A stretch of 64,000 nucleotides of DNA from Symbiodinium natans (taxonomy: Eukaryota; Sar; Dinophyceae; Suessiales; Symbiodiniaceae): contig CAJNDS010000224.1 in NCBI GenBank assembly GCA_905221605.1, positions 388,585 through 452,584 on the forward strand. Direction: 5' to 3'. The notes under the pieces are model-generated. The model made no database searches and was not told the origin of the DNA. It saw only the letters and a list, made by a program, of their open reading frames with translations. Position 1 is the first letter of the stretch, and each line of letters begins with the position of its first letter. A program made the position numbers and the translations under genes. Positions 19,140 through 31,912 of this stretch are shown here, piece after piece.

Positions 19140-19464
19140 GGTCTCTGCTCTCTTCTATGCGCGCTTCTGTACGTTCAAAGCAAGCTAAGCAACCCCCCTC
19201 TTGACCTTTAGCCTTTTCCTGCAGCGAACGCGAAAAGCGCGCGGAACGGGCGAAACTCCAGAATGGACGGGCAACGCCGACACAAGCACCGCAACTGCAC
19301 TCAAGGTTTTTTTCGGGGGTCTTTTCCAAGGTTTCGGCCTGTTTTGCTCAAGATCGTCAACTTTTACGGGATGCGCGGATGGAACCGCTCCAAAAGCTTT
19401 GGGGGCATGTTAAATTTCGGGAAGATTCACGGACAGAAGACCACTCTTAGCGCCAGCGGCGCAA

Positions 19465-19690
19465 AGCCTCCGTGCAACCTGCGTGCAACCTCCGTGCACC
19501 TCCGTGCAACCTCCGTGCAACCTCCGTGCACCTCCGTGCAGGCCTCGTGCGCCTTCGTGCAACCTCCGTGCGACCTCCGTGCAGGCTTCGTGCGGCTTCG
19601 TGCGACCTCCGTGCAAGCCTCCGTGCAACCTCCGTGCGCCTCCGTGCAGGGTTTGTGCAGGGGTCGTGCAGGGGTCGCGTGGGCTCGCGC
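19465..19690. repeat. CCTCCGTGCAA minisatellite (period 11)
   Basis: About 18 imperfect copies of an 11-bp unit CCTCCGTGCAA, with variants CCTCCGTGCAC and CTTCGTGCGGC. The many overlapping frames here come from the repeat and are not genes. Confidence 0.85.
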
Positions 19691-20519
19691 AGGGGTGGGG
19701 GGGCGTGGGGCGGGCATGTCGGTCTCCAGGGCCTTTTGCCTAGAAAACGCACGCACTTTAATGGTTTTTGTATGGCTTCACTCAAAAACAGATCAAAACG
19801 GCATGAGTTGCAGCACACGTGTCATTTGGGCAGCTTTGCGCCCAGCGGCTTTCTGAAACCATCCCCCCACCAGCCCCCGCCCCCACCCCTCCAAGCACCA
19901 ACTGTGGCCCCGCAACTTCAACATGCCTTCTCACCCCACGCACATTCAGCCTGCAACCGTGGTTCTGTTTTTTGTCCCTAGTCAAGACCTGAAAACACGC
20001 CCCCACTCTACCCGCTCCGCCCTCCCCTTCCAATCTGCTGCCAATCCTAAACACTAAACCCTAAACCCTATACCCTAAACCCTATAGCCCCAAACTCGCC
20101 CTACACTCTAAACCTGAAACAGCCCACCCGCGGCGCGCAGGTCTGCGGGGACGCGAAGCATTCAAGAAGAAACGCCAAAGCCAAGGTCTTGCGAAAGCCC
20201 ACGGCTTCTCTGCAGAGCATCCTGCTAGAGAAAAAAAGCGAGAAGGAGATGATAGATAGATGTATACACATATATCTTCTGCGCTGAAGTCATACAATTC
20301 GGGGATCCTTTGCACCCGTTTCGGGCCTCAGGCTTTGACAAAGATATGAAGGCACGGCCCCTAAACTGGCTTTATCGATGCGAGGTGGTTGCACAGAACA
20401 AAGGACTTGCAGCTTGCAGCCCAACTACACAGAGGCCATACTTTTCACACATGCAAACATGGCTCAACAAGGGCAACATACGCATTTGGCCTGATTTTCT
20501 GCATCTTGCCAGCGAAGAC
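19691..20519. other. Spacer with degenerate telomere-like array
   Basis: No gene is supported. A CCCTAAA-type array lies at about 20045-20110. The rest is unique sequence between the minisatellite and the 3' end of the large minus-strand gene. Confidence 0.45.
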
Positions 20520-23500
20520 TTAAGCCTCCTCACGCCAAACTCCATGCTCATCTACCCACACATTTCGACTATCAAGCTCAGCCATGGACGGCAAAGCAGC
20601 TTCTTTGGGGTCCTTGGTTTTCTGTACATGCTCATCTCGTGTGGCCTTGGAATTGGCCTGCAAACACCAGTACTTCAAGAGGCGTTCACATGAGTCTGCG
20701 TTTCGGATATTGCCAAAGTTGCGTGTTCTCCTGCAGGCAACGGCATCCACATGCTCACACAAGTAGCACGTGGCTTCTAAGCCATTGGCGTTGCCCTCCT
20801 TGTCAAAAATCTGAGTGAATTTGAAACCCTTCCATCTGAAATTGCCGTCTCTGCGCTTGCGGTTTGGAGCTTCAGCCGGGCGCGCCGCCTCAGGAGCAGC
20901 TGCGTTCTCTGCTGGCCGCTCGAGACCAGGATTTCATCATCAGAGCTGCTACTGCTACTGCTGCTAGAGCTTGAACTTGAACTGGACTCTGACCTCGAAG
21001 CAGCGTCTGAACTTGAACTTGAACTTGAACTGCTGGAGGATGCTTCTGCTGATTCACCAGGTGCAATTGATGGCGGAGCTGCCGCCTCCTCACTGCACCT
21101 GAAAGAAAGGGCAGATGCTGTGGCGCACTGGAACTCGCCATTGTCATCCCAACCATCCTTGTCATCAATGCGCTCCTCAGAGTGAGAGCCAGCAACACTG
21201 TCTGCAGCGTCGCCAGCCTGAAACAGCAGCTCAGCCTCTTCATCCTCTACAGCGGCCACGGCCTGAGCTTCGTCAGAAGCCTGCGCAGGCTTTGCTTGTC
21301 TTCTTCTCTTGGCCACGCGTCTTTGGGCTGCAGCACGAGCTGGCTTGTCTACTAGCATTTCCACCTGGGCATCTCTATCGCCCACAGCCAAGAAGACAAA
21401 GTCCTGCTTCTTGCGCTTCGTGGAAGCGACAGGCGCCACTCCTGTCCAGAGAGCGGCGTAGAAACCAGATGTCTGGAAGTGAGGAACACATTCGCCATGT
21501 TCATCGGCTGCAAGCAACGCACGGAGATACTCAGAATCAATTGCTGAACTTCCCGCCCGCAACCACCACAGTTTGGCGTCACCTGCTCGATAAGGCGTTC
21601 GCGGGTGCTCCTGGACGGCGCAGTTCTTTTTGACTCGCTGACCAGCTTCATGCACTCGCAAGCTCCAACCTTCACGTTGCATGTCACACAACAGTTCAAA
21701 AGTGGTTCTATCCTTCAATTCGACATCTTCTCCTGCCGGACACAACACCATCTCAGAAACAGTGAAGATCTCTGAAGTTTGCAAGCGCTGCAGCGCCACC
21801 TCTGTCAGAGTCCATTCTGTCCAAGACTCCTTCGTCACTGCAGACACAAGGCCATGCGACCGTAGCACTGTCAACGCCTCAGTTTTGCATCCATCTGCGT
21901 CCATATGCCGAGGCAAGCGGAATGTCTTGTCTGGATGGAAGCGGTTGCCTTTGACCAGTGACCGGATGACACTTTGCATGAGCTGCGTGAACTCACAACC
22001 GTCCTGCAAACCAAAATCATACTGAAGAGAACCGTTGCCCTGCCAGAGCCTGAGAGTTGAGAAATCGTCTATCGACAGTGCTGCAGGATGTAAAAAGACA
22101 GGGCTCTCTTCGTCACCCAGCTTCAGAAAAAGTTGTTGCTTCTTCATGTCCACATGTCTCAAGTGAACTGGGGAAATTGCCATCCAGTCCTTGTCAGTTA
22201 CTTGTGGGGCAAACCGGGGCACCTTCAAGTTGCTTGGACTTCGCGAGGTAATTGTGAACAGCAGCACGCCGTGGCAATTTGCCCACTCAGCCGAGACTGC
22301 AGAATCTTCGGCAGGCGCACGACGCTCAAGGAAATCAAAACTCTCCAGCGCTGGCAACACTTTGCACTCTTCAGGTGTGGGGTTTACATGCTGGGCCAAG
22401 TCTGTCAAGGCATGCTGCAGGTCTGTCTGCAACCGCGGCCCTAACGAAAACACATGGTGGCAATCTGGCTGCTGCTTCTGGTCAAGGAATTGGCGGAGAT
22501 GCTCCACGGCATATTTGCACCAGAGAGAATCATGAAGAATGCCTCCCTTCGAGTCCGGTGTCAGACCGCCAGTTGCTGGCGGCGGTGGCCCACGATGACC
22601 GCCCTGCACGCTTCCTCCATCCTCAGCAGGAGCTTCAGCGGAACCACAAAGAGAAGGAGCATCTTTCAAGCCTGTTGGCCCAGAACCGCCAGGCGCATCA
22701 CCCCCGTCATCTGCGATATACCCACCATCCTGAGGCAAGCCTTGGTACAACGTCTCCCTGTCTGCGTGATACAATAGCTCAACGACCCAAGGCCTGTACT
22801 TTCGGGCTAACTGCGATCGATCCACGCGCAAGATTCCGCGAACAGAGGGATGGAAATGCAGATTCACGGCCTGGAGGGCATGGCCAGGACTTCTTGTGAA
22901 ACCACACAACGCAACCAACTGGCTGAACCCATGTGTCCGATGCAGCAAGAGCTCACGCAGCATGTGCTGGCAGCCTGAGAATGCAACATGTTGCGCGCTT
23001 ACATGCGTCGCCTTCCTCAAGTTTCGCTTGATCAGAGCATGACGGCTCTCTACCCAGCGTTCAGACACGGCCACAAACTTATACTTGGCTGCAACACGGC
23101 GAAGCAACGGGAGTGCATCCAACGCTTCCCCTCCAACGAAAGAAGTCAACTGCGCATGGCCCTGCGTTCCAGGACAACACAGGAGATGCGCCACAGGATG
23201 CTGGGTCACCTGATCACCCATGGCAGCATAAAGCTGCAAAGCTCTGGCTCCACAGCGGCGTGCTGCGTCAGCTTCATGGTGGCCTAAACCCATGAGGACC
23301 CAGGGCAGCTGCTCCCAGTGGGAGAACTTCATCCTGGCAACTAGCACGCAGTACCGCTTAGCATGATTGCAGTCAGACAACACCACCTGTCGGGCATCCT
23401 CTCCACAAGCAAGGAAACTGTCCTGCAACATGACGGTTCTTTGCAAAGACTGCAGGCCTTGCTCGATGACTTTCAGTATTGCGCCAGCAGCGCATTCCGG

Positions 23501-25951
23501 GGCTCTTCGGGAGGCCAAGGGGCAGGAGCACAAGCCGATACGCGCAAATAGCCCTGTCTTGCTGTGTTTTGCTTTTCCCTGAAGTTCCTCATCGTGCCCA
23601 TGGCATGGGCAAGATTCGCACCAATGCATGACATGTTCAATGGTCTCTCCAAGCTCACTGACCATGCGTGCGTAGGCCCAGAACTGCTGACTCTGACAAG
23701 CCTCATCCACCAAGTCTACATTCAAGGACTTGCTTGCAGTGCCATCACGACCCTCGCGAGGAGGCTGCCCGTTCAAGCAAAACTTAGCTTTGCACCACGC
23801 ACCCCTCAGCGATCGCTCCAAGGGCAGCAACTCCTTCACGGCATGAACTACTGTGCCCCATCTCCCCTTGTACACCTGGCCATCAAAAGACCCGTACAAG
23901 TGAACAAAAGCATTCCACGGAGGATCACTGAAGCAAGTTGCAAACAAGCGCTGTCTGTTCCATTTTCGCCCGAGAAGACGGCATAAGTGTGTGAGGCGCA
24001 AGATGAGCTCGGACCACCAGGACATCGCTGTACCCAGGCCCTCCGTTAGATTGTGCATGATATGCAAAGGCCCGGGAATGTAAATGCTTTGAGTAAAATC
24101 CAGGTTGTAAGCCCTCATGGCAGCATACAAGTCTGGATTCGGAGCGCTCGAGTCCCTTCCAACGCTCGTAAAATCAAAACCTTCAGAGCCCTGAGCCTCG
24201 GCCACTCCTGCCCCTGCCACCTCTGCTGGATCACTGAGCAAATTGCCATCAATCTCACCCAGAACCCAATCACCAAACATTGCGCAAGCATTCCCGCGAA
24301 AAGTGTTCAAGCCAGACTCAACACCCAAATCAGCCGTCCAAGTAATTGTTCCGTTCAACAACTCGCACGTCTGTAGCCAGTTTGCAGCACTCAATCTCAC
24401 ACTGTGACACAGAGCGTGAACCTTGTGCACTAAATCAGAGCGCCCGGTTCCGACTGCAGTTGGGGTCCCTTGCACAATGGTTAGGTGGCTGGCGAGCCGC
24501 TGGGCAAGTCGAGTTTGTTCACCAACGGTGTCTGCAGCATCGTGTCGCTTGCCGAGGCAGATGAGCTTGTTAGAATCTTCAAAACAAGACTCAATCGAAG
24601 ACATGCGAGCTAACGTAGCACCAGCAAGCAACCAGTCCCAAGACCCTTGCGGGCTGGAGTCCAAGGTGCCCCACCGGCAAAACCCAGATTCATCCAAAAC
24701 AATGGGATTGTTCATATGCGAAACCCACCGGCAAAAAGCAACGTGCACTGTCAATCTGTGCCGGTACAACGTGGAAGCACCTGGAACCCTACGTGGTTTG
24801 CAGAGCATGTTGTCAAAATGCTCAAGTAGCTGCGGCACTCTTACACAGACACGCAAGGCTGCCCGAAGCAGATCACGCATCTCTGCAGAATTGTGTAGAT
24901 AACCACTTACAATGAGGGAGTGAATTAATGTCTCAAGTGCAAAAGCGCGGCGGGATGTCGCCTGAGCGTCCTGCACCAGACTGTCCACTGTGTCTTGCAA
25001 CAGAGCAACATGCTGCGACGCTTCGTCTGACAAGTGTGGCAATTCTCGCGCTGCCTTTCTGATGAAATCTGCAACGGCTTGCAAGGTGTCCGGCTGCAAC
25101 AGTGCTTCTGCGCCATGAAGGGAGTTAGCGTTGCTAGGACCAGGACGCTGAGACTGAACACTAGCCAGAGGTGCTAGGCTACCATCTTGCAAGGGTTTCC
25201 AAAGGTCTCGAACAAACCGCAGCCCCATCCCTGCCGCAGCCCGCCCTTCTGTCAATGGAAAGGAGTACGATGTCCAAGCCTTCTTTGAGATGAGCAGTGC
25301 GTGTGGGGCAGGCATGCAGAAGCAGGTCTGATGACACTTCAATGCGCGAAATATTTCTTCACGAGTCTGCGACTCAGCGTCCAAGGACCCACAAAACTGA
25401 CGATGCCACTGATGCACAACATCCATCAATGCACCGCCTGAGTCAAGGCTTTGGGACAAAAGTTCCTCAAGACTGAAAGGCGTGCACTGAAAAAACATGG
25501 CAGTCGGGGCCAAGGTTGTGTGCACCGATCGGACGCTGACAGGTGTGGCCAACGCACATACTGCTGCAACGTCAAGTAAGACAAGGGGTGCTTCTGCAAA
25601 TTTTGTTATTGCCCAGTACTCTCGCACACAGCGCTGCCCTGCTGACAGCGAAGACATCACGTCGAACTTCGAATTTGTTCTGAAGACTGCTGCGCCCACC
25701 ACCTGTCCATCCCACTTGGAGAATGCTGCGTGCCATCTGTGACCTGGGTCCGATTGCAGAGGCAAAGCCTCTGAAGGCAACACCTCACCCAGCATCAGCT
25801 GACGTTTCAGCTTACTGCTATACCGAAGATCTTGCGATATTGTCCTGCAATTTTCTGGACCCAGCTTGCTCTGCTTGCCCTCACGCGCGAACAGCCAGCA
25901 AATCTGGACGGGGTTACTGAAAGCCATGACGCACCAAAACGTAAGGAACAT
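20520..25951 (-). CDS. Giant intronless transposase-like protein with 3' frameshift
   Basis: A single frame of 1,724 codons runs from ATG 25951 to a stop at 20777-20779. Seen in order: DESGFCRWGTLDSSPQGSWD, TADLGVESGL, then IYIPGPLHIMHNLTEGLG and YKGRWGTVVHAVKELL, a pattern like the D, D and H/RW blocks of large eukaryotic DDE transposases (hAT- or KDZ-like), and ERWVESRHALIKRN. Poly-Ser tracts follow near the 3' end. There the adjacent frame carries clear coding sequence on to 20520 (RDGNFRWKGFKFTQIFDKEG, then CYLCEHVDAVACRR, ending VWREEA). This indicates a one-base shift near 20,930, either a mutation or an assembly error. The family is inferred from motif layout only. Confidence 0.55.
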
Positions 25952-28329
25952 GTGGCCAATTCTTTTCAGTTTCTGGAAAAGTGTCCTGCTGGTCTGGCTT
26001 CCGTACAGCTCTGCATGCGCAATTTCAAGGGGATGAAACCTAGTTCTGAGCTTGAATGCTTCACCTACACGCTGCTACAACATGCTGCTACAACTTACTG
26101 CGTGCTGGAATCGGACAAGAGTACTATAGCCTGAAATTGCAACCGGCCATCCAGTCAAACATTTAAAACATCAAATACGTGTAACAAGCGTTCGCAAGCT
26201 TTCAAAACAAAGCTTTAGGGCCTTTAGGGTTCTGAGTGAGGCTGGGTAGGGTTTTTGGAGTTGAGTCTCTGGACCACTGAAGCAGTTTGAGCCTTGGGGC
26301 CCATAAACATTCTCAGGGACGCAACTACTCCCAGTTCTCTGCAATCAATGACATTGTGACCCACGCAAGCAAACAAACAGAACAATTCAGTTTTTTTGTC
26401 AGAAGTCAGGACATTCTTCTGAACAAACTTACCTCTCGAATCTCTCGAACTCTCAGTCTTCAGTTCCAAGAGACTCTAAACCCCGCGAAGCCGCACGGTA
26501 CGCCACACATGTTTGGTCACAGCAAGTCCACTGTCTGCTCAGCATCACACGCTGGAAGACTTAAAAACTGCTCACACACCTAACTTCAGCGCTAAGACCT
26601 CGAAGTTCCACACAAACCGCAGCAAACCCTTGCAAGCGGCCTTCTTCGAGAGAGAGGTCTTCCATTTTGCCAACTGGAAAACACGTAACGCTTCGCAGTA
26701 CGAAAGAGCTGGTCTGCTGAACCTTTTTTCCCCACCCACCAACAGTGGTGGCAATCACACATTACCCGTCCGCAGCGGTTTTTCTTACCTTGAACCCCTC
26801 AAGACCTCCAGGCACGGACGGGCGCGATGACGTGGCCTTGCTGGAGTTTAAGGGCTTAAGATGGTTTAAGGTTTAAGTCTGGCTCGCACAGTTGATTTCA
26901 TGTCCCTCAAGAAGTGCCAGCTTCATCCCCGGATCTGAGGTTTGTCAAACACACTGGGATTCCAGCTTTGAACTGCCCTCGCACCAGCTCGACCGATCCT
27001 GCGGGCGCAGTATGTAACATGGACTGTTGATTCGATTCTGTGATGTATAACACTTGACCGCAGGAGTCTCATGTTTTGCTGAAAACCTGGACGTGCTAGC
27101 GCATGCGTGTGTGTGTGTGTGTGTGCATAGATGCGTAATCCCTATATACAGGGTGTGTAAATATGGTGGATAGATTTTTTGCCGTTGACAGTTGTTCATA
27201 GCATTGCGTGGCTTTTCATAGCTTTTCATACCTATGTATAGTTCTCTATCTATCCTCAGTGTTCCGGGGCATTTCGGATTTTCCTGCATTTCCTGACATC
27301 GCAAAGATACACCTGTTCTCCTAATAATCCTAATCCCTAGGCCCTAAACCCTGCACCCTCAAGCACAAACAATGGTTGCGTCTCGCACACAATCTGCCAT
27401 GATTCGTTTTTATTACTTCTAGTGTTCTTAATAGGATATATATATATATATATATACATACACCTATATTTGTCTGCAAAATAAGAATTCTTGATCCTGC
27501 AAACTCGCAACCCGCCACTCCACCTCCGAAGCAAAGCTCTACACCAAGCAGCGATTTGAACAAATCCGTCCTCAGGGCATCCGTTCCCAGCAAGCAGGCC
27601 CCTGTTATATCAGGGTGGCTCAAGTTTCGCCACGTTTGGTGGAAATCTGTTGATGGATGACTATAAGAATGCGACCCTTATGTGATCTTGCGGTTGAAAA
27701 AGCATTGTGCGCGGCTGAGGGCCCTTAGAGGTTTAAGGTTGCAGATTTCCCCTTCTATGCCAAAGCCCAAACACTAATGCTGCTAAGGAGGATATTTCCA
27801 AAATTATGGCCCTTTTTTGGTGCATACCGCGTACCGTAGTAAAGTATGACCCTTTTGTTGGACTCCCTGAGTAGAAGAAACGTAATATCGTCAGGACCAC
27901 ATGCACTTCGATTCAGATCGCGCGATTTCCTCACAACCTGAAGGCTCAATAGAGCTTAGGCCCACAGGCTCTCTTGACATGGTCGCTTGGCAGGACCACA
28001 ACTGACCACAACACCCCAGTAAACCTTGAACCGGATCCGAGGCACCCAGGGGGCTGCCAACGCATCCAGGGGCTGCGCGGGTCCTTGGTTTAGAGAACGC
28101 ACACTTAGACAATGCGTATGTGTTGACATAAAACCTTCCGGACACTGAGTTCCGGTTGAACCATTTAGGTAAGCTGCGCTTATATAACATGTGGCTTACG
28201 GGGTCATGTTGAGGCGTCCTTTGCAGTCCTCAAACCATAGAAGGCCCAAGCTCCCCAAAAATCACGTACCATTCAGCTTCTGAGCTGTCCGCCCTGGCGC
28301 GCAGTGAGTTCTGAGGCCTCAGGAGTCAA
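25952..28329. other. Unassigned region, style boundary
   Basis: No gene is recognised. It contains short microsatellites (GT at about 27106-27125, TA at about 27437-27458). To its left genes are mostly long intronless frames with telomere-like arrays; to its right they are short-exon genes with very few such arrays. Frames on both strands are short and without motifs. Confidence 0.4.
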
Positions 28330-28793
<464 letters not shown>

Positions 28794-31480
28794 CCTGCTT
28801 CGACTGTTTTCCTGGCAACGCACCGAGCTTTCCCAGGTCAACCTACCCGGCCTTACCACGGCACCTCAAGGATAGGACTTCCAAACGTAGATGCGTTATC
28901 CTGAGCACCAAAACAGAGGGCATAAGGCACAACATTCCAACATCAGGAAGGCACTGCTCGCAGCGAAGCTTAGCCTAGCCAAGTCACTCACTTTCCATCT
29001 TGGATATATCCGCATGCGCCAAGCGGAAGCCAGAGCGTGCGAGGCACCTTTTGCAAACAGCAAATCTTGGTAACCGAACAGCCGCAGCTGATTATAGCAA
29101 CAGTCATATGCCAAGTTGCGCATACGAGATGCCATACGGGCCACTTTCGCATGGAGGAGAAAGCGCGCCAGCATGAATGGCGAACAACAGGAAGACAATG
29201 GGCGACATTGCTTGGAGAGATGGCTTGGGGGCAGATCTAAGCTGGGAGACCTCCGAAATAGCCTGACGAGCTGCAGAAGTTAAAGTCCAGACAGCTCAAG
29301 CACAACCGCACGCTTCCACCCCGGCTCTCCAGGAGCTGACCTGAAAGAAAAGTTGGCATTTGCACAGTAACCGGCAAAGAAGGATCAGCAAGGCGCAATG
29401 CTCAGGTTTTGAAATGCTAATCAATTAGAAGCATCCATGGTCACGGACTTACAATACAAATTCAAGGAGTCACGCTTTCCGTGCCACGAGACATTGCCTC
29501 ACTGATGCTACTCTTGCCGTGGCCTCGGCATAGTAGAAGACACCGCAGATGCCGAAGAGCACCAAGTCTGAAAGTAGTCTGCCAGGGTCCCTGGGCATAT
29601 TGGCGCGGAGAAGCGGCCACAGAGAAAGCTACAACCCTAGACCCCAAAACAAAAAACCATAAACCCGGAACCCTAAACCCTAAACCCAACCGTTATTGCT
29701 TGGGGTCCAGCGACTTGGGCGCTGCGGAATCACCATGCTCACGCGGATGCGCTGGGCCGGGCCGAGGCGGGTCGCGTGGCGTTAAAATTAAGTGGAGGTG
29801 CACTGGGTCGCTATGGACAGCTGTGGCCTCTCGAGATGCCTTGGGCCCATTGTGGCAGCTGGGGGTCCTACACGACGACGACAATGGTAGATGCCCTGGG
29901 TCACTGCTGTGGGTCTCCCGGACCTCGACGACGATTGTGACGACGACACTAAGGCATTCTAAGGTCGGTGCTGGAGGAGGAGGGCCTATGGCGGTGACGG
30001 GCCTATGGCGGAGTGTGTGGAAGCCCTGATTCCAAGCTAGGGGGTTGTTGGAGGACTTGACTGCCATTGAATGCTTGAGCTCATTTCACGCAGGCGGCCA
30101 GGAACCAATATCATCTGTCCTGGCCAACGAAGACCAGGTGATATTGGGCTGCAGATTATCAGAGTTGCACCTGGATCCAGTTTGGGCAGCTGGTGGACTC
30201 ACAAGAAAGTCGGGCACTTTTCCTTTCCTTGCAAATGAGGTTTTCATGCTGGAAGACATTCTTGATCATACATCTGTGAGCGCTTCGCATTCCTTGCAGG
30301 CTCACATTCGATTGCTCATTGCTTGTTCAGGTTCCTAAAGCTCCCGAATGATCGACTTCCCCATGCCACGTCCAACGAGCTGATGAGCTGAGTAGCTGAG
30401 CTTAGCTGAGTCGCCTGCCACGAAGATGGGGTGGGCGGTCGCGAGGGTCGGCTCGGTGTTGTATTCCTCGCAAGCGCTCTCCACTAATCCTCGCTGCTCT
30501 GCGTCTCGCTGACACCTCTGTCAGGACCGGGAGCCAGGCAGCGTCCAGGGCGATCCACAGCACGTTCAGGGTGATGACCACTGCAACGAAGAGACGCCGA
30601 TGCGAAAGGGAAGCGGAGAAAAACATAGCTAAAGGGTGCGATTTGAGGGAAGCGATGGGCAGCAAAGTGCCGCTCTGTGTCTGGGAGGGTTTTCAAAACC
30701 TGCAGGGTAGAATTCGCTTCGATTTAAGCTAAAGCCCTGATATCGCTCTTCCCACGTAACTCGCCGGCGGCGCGCAGCGCGAGGTTGCCGAAGAGGTCGT
30801 GGCGAGCCAGCCGCTGCGCGAAGCCGGACCTGATATTAGGGGGGGCAAAAGGAGAGGCAGAGTAAGTTGCAAGGGTGCTTCAGGTGCTTCAGGTGCTTCG
30901 GGTGTTTTACAGCTACTACTGCCCCACTCCGTGCTGTCTCAGCACCCTTTATGAGAGTGCTCTTGGAAAAGCTCGCAGGCAGCTCTCCAATCTGCGGAGT
31001 TGTAAGCTGAAGGCAAAAGAAATGTCTTTCGTGGACAGCTCTTGGGGTGGCTCAAATGTGCATCGCTGCAAGAAGCCACTTTCCACTAAGCACTGCAACA
31101 TGACATACGGGTTGTTTAGCGCAATCGCGACTATTGGCTCAAATCCGGGTGCGAAAATCCTCGCACCGAACTGCACAATCTTTTTGAGCCATGATTTCCC
31201 CCACATGGTTGCACCAAGCCCGTCAACCTGCAGGGGAATCCAGGCTTCAAAGTACAAAAACCGATCAAAGTGCCTCAAAACGTGGGGTCCAAAGGTGATA
31301 TAATCCCGGCTGCGAAGCCAACAAGTGGGAGTTCATTGCCTGGGAGCAATTGGGGTCCATCCTCGTGCGGTGTTCAGTGGAAGGGGGGTGCCAACAGGGT
31401 TGCCGAGCTCAGGCAACCACGCGGGGGAATCTGTTACTATGCACTTTGAGCCTTGAAAACTCCAACACACGGATTGCACA
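28794..31480. other. Unassigned region
   Basis: No gene could be established. A telomere-like patch lies at about 29635-29690. At 30949-31278 both strands give smooth frames (minus: MWGKSWLKKIVQFGARIFAP), so a real exon may exist here, but strand and family cannot be decided. Confidence 0.3.
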
Positions 31481-31481
31481 T

Positions 31482-31590
31482 GTGTGTGTGTGTGTGTGTG
31501 TGCATTTGGCCCAGTGGCACAGCGTACTCGCTTGTGAATTCGGTTCAGAAACGTAGGGCACCATGAATGCCGTAGCTCGAGTCCCCGGGT
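31482..31590 (+). other. tRNA-like pol III box A / box B pair (possible SINE remnant)
   Basis: TGGCCCAGTGG at 31507-31517 matches the box A pattern of tRNA genes. AGCTCGAGTCC at 31574-31584 is one base from the box B consensus GGTTCGANTCC core. A TG microsatellite precedes it. The boxes are 67 bp apart, too far for a standard tRNA without a long arm or intron, and I could not fold a proper anticodon stem. A tRNA-derived short interspersed element is possible. Weak evidence. Confidence 0.2.
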
Positions 31591-31876
31591 ACATGGGTCG
31601 ACAGAAGTTAACGAAATTTAACAAACCTGGGGGCTAAATAGAAGACATTGCTGCCAGCCTGCATCTGCTTTGCATAAACAAGAGCTTCTTGAGAACAACC
31701 AAATCTGAACAGACAGGCGGCATTACGTAGAAGTTTTCCAAGGTTTCAGCAACAAACCAGACACCGAAGAAGGGATGAAGAAGAATTGCTAAACAACACT
31801 GAAAGGGATAAGACATGGAACTAGCCATACAATCAACCCCTTCTGAGAAGACCGCTCTCCTCTTTTTCTTCAAGAC

Positions 31877-31912
<36 letters not shown>

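Noticed and set aside
19263-19981. Overlapping frames of CNLRATSV-type repeats and their antisense
   Set aside because: They follow the 11-bp minisatellite, and all frames stay open because the unit lacks stops.
30949-31278. 109-codon minus-strand frame MRHFDRFLYFEAWIPLQVDG
   Set aside because: It looks protein-like, but the opposite strand is equally open, and no splice borders or family could be found.
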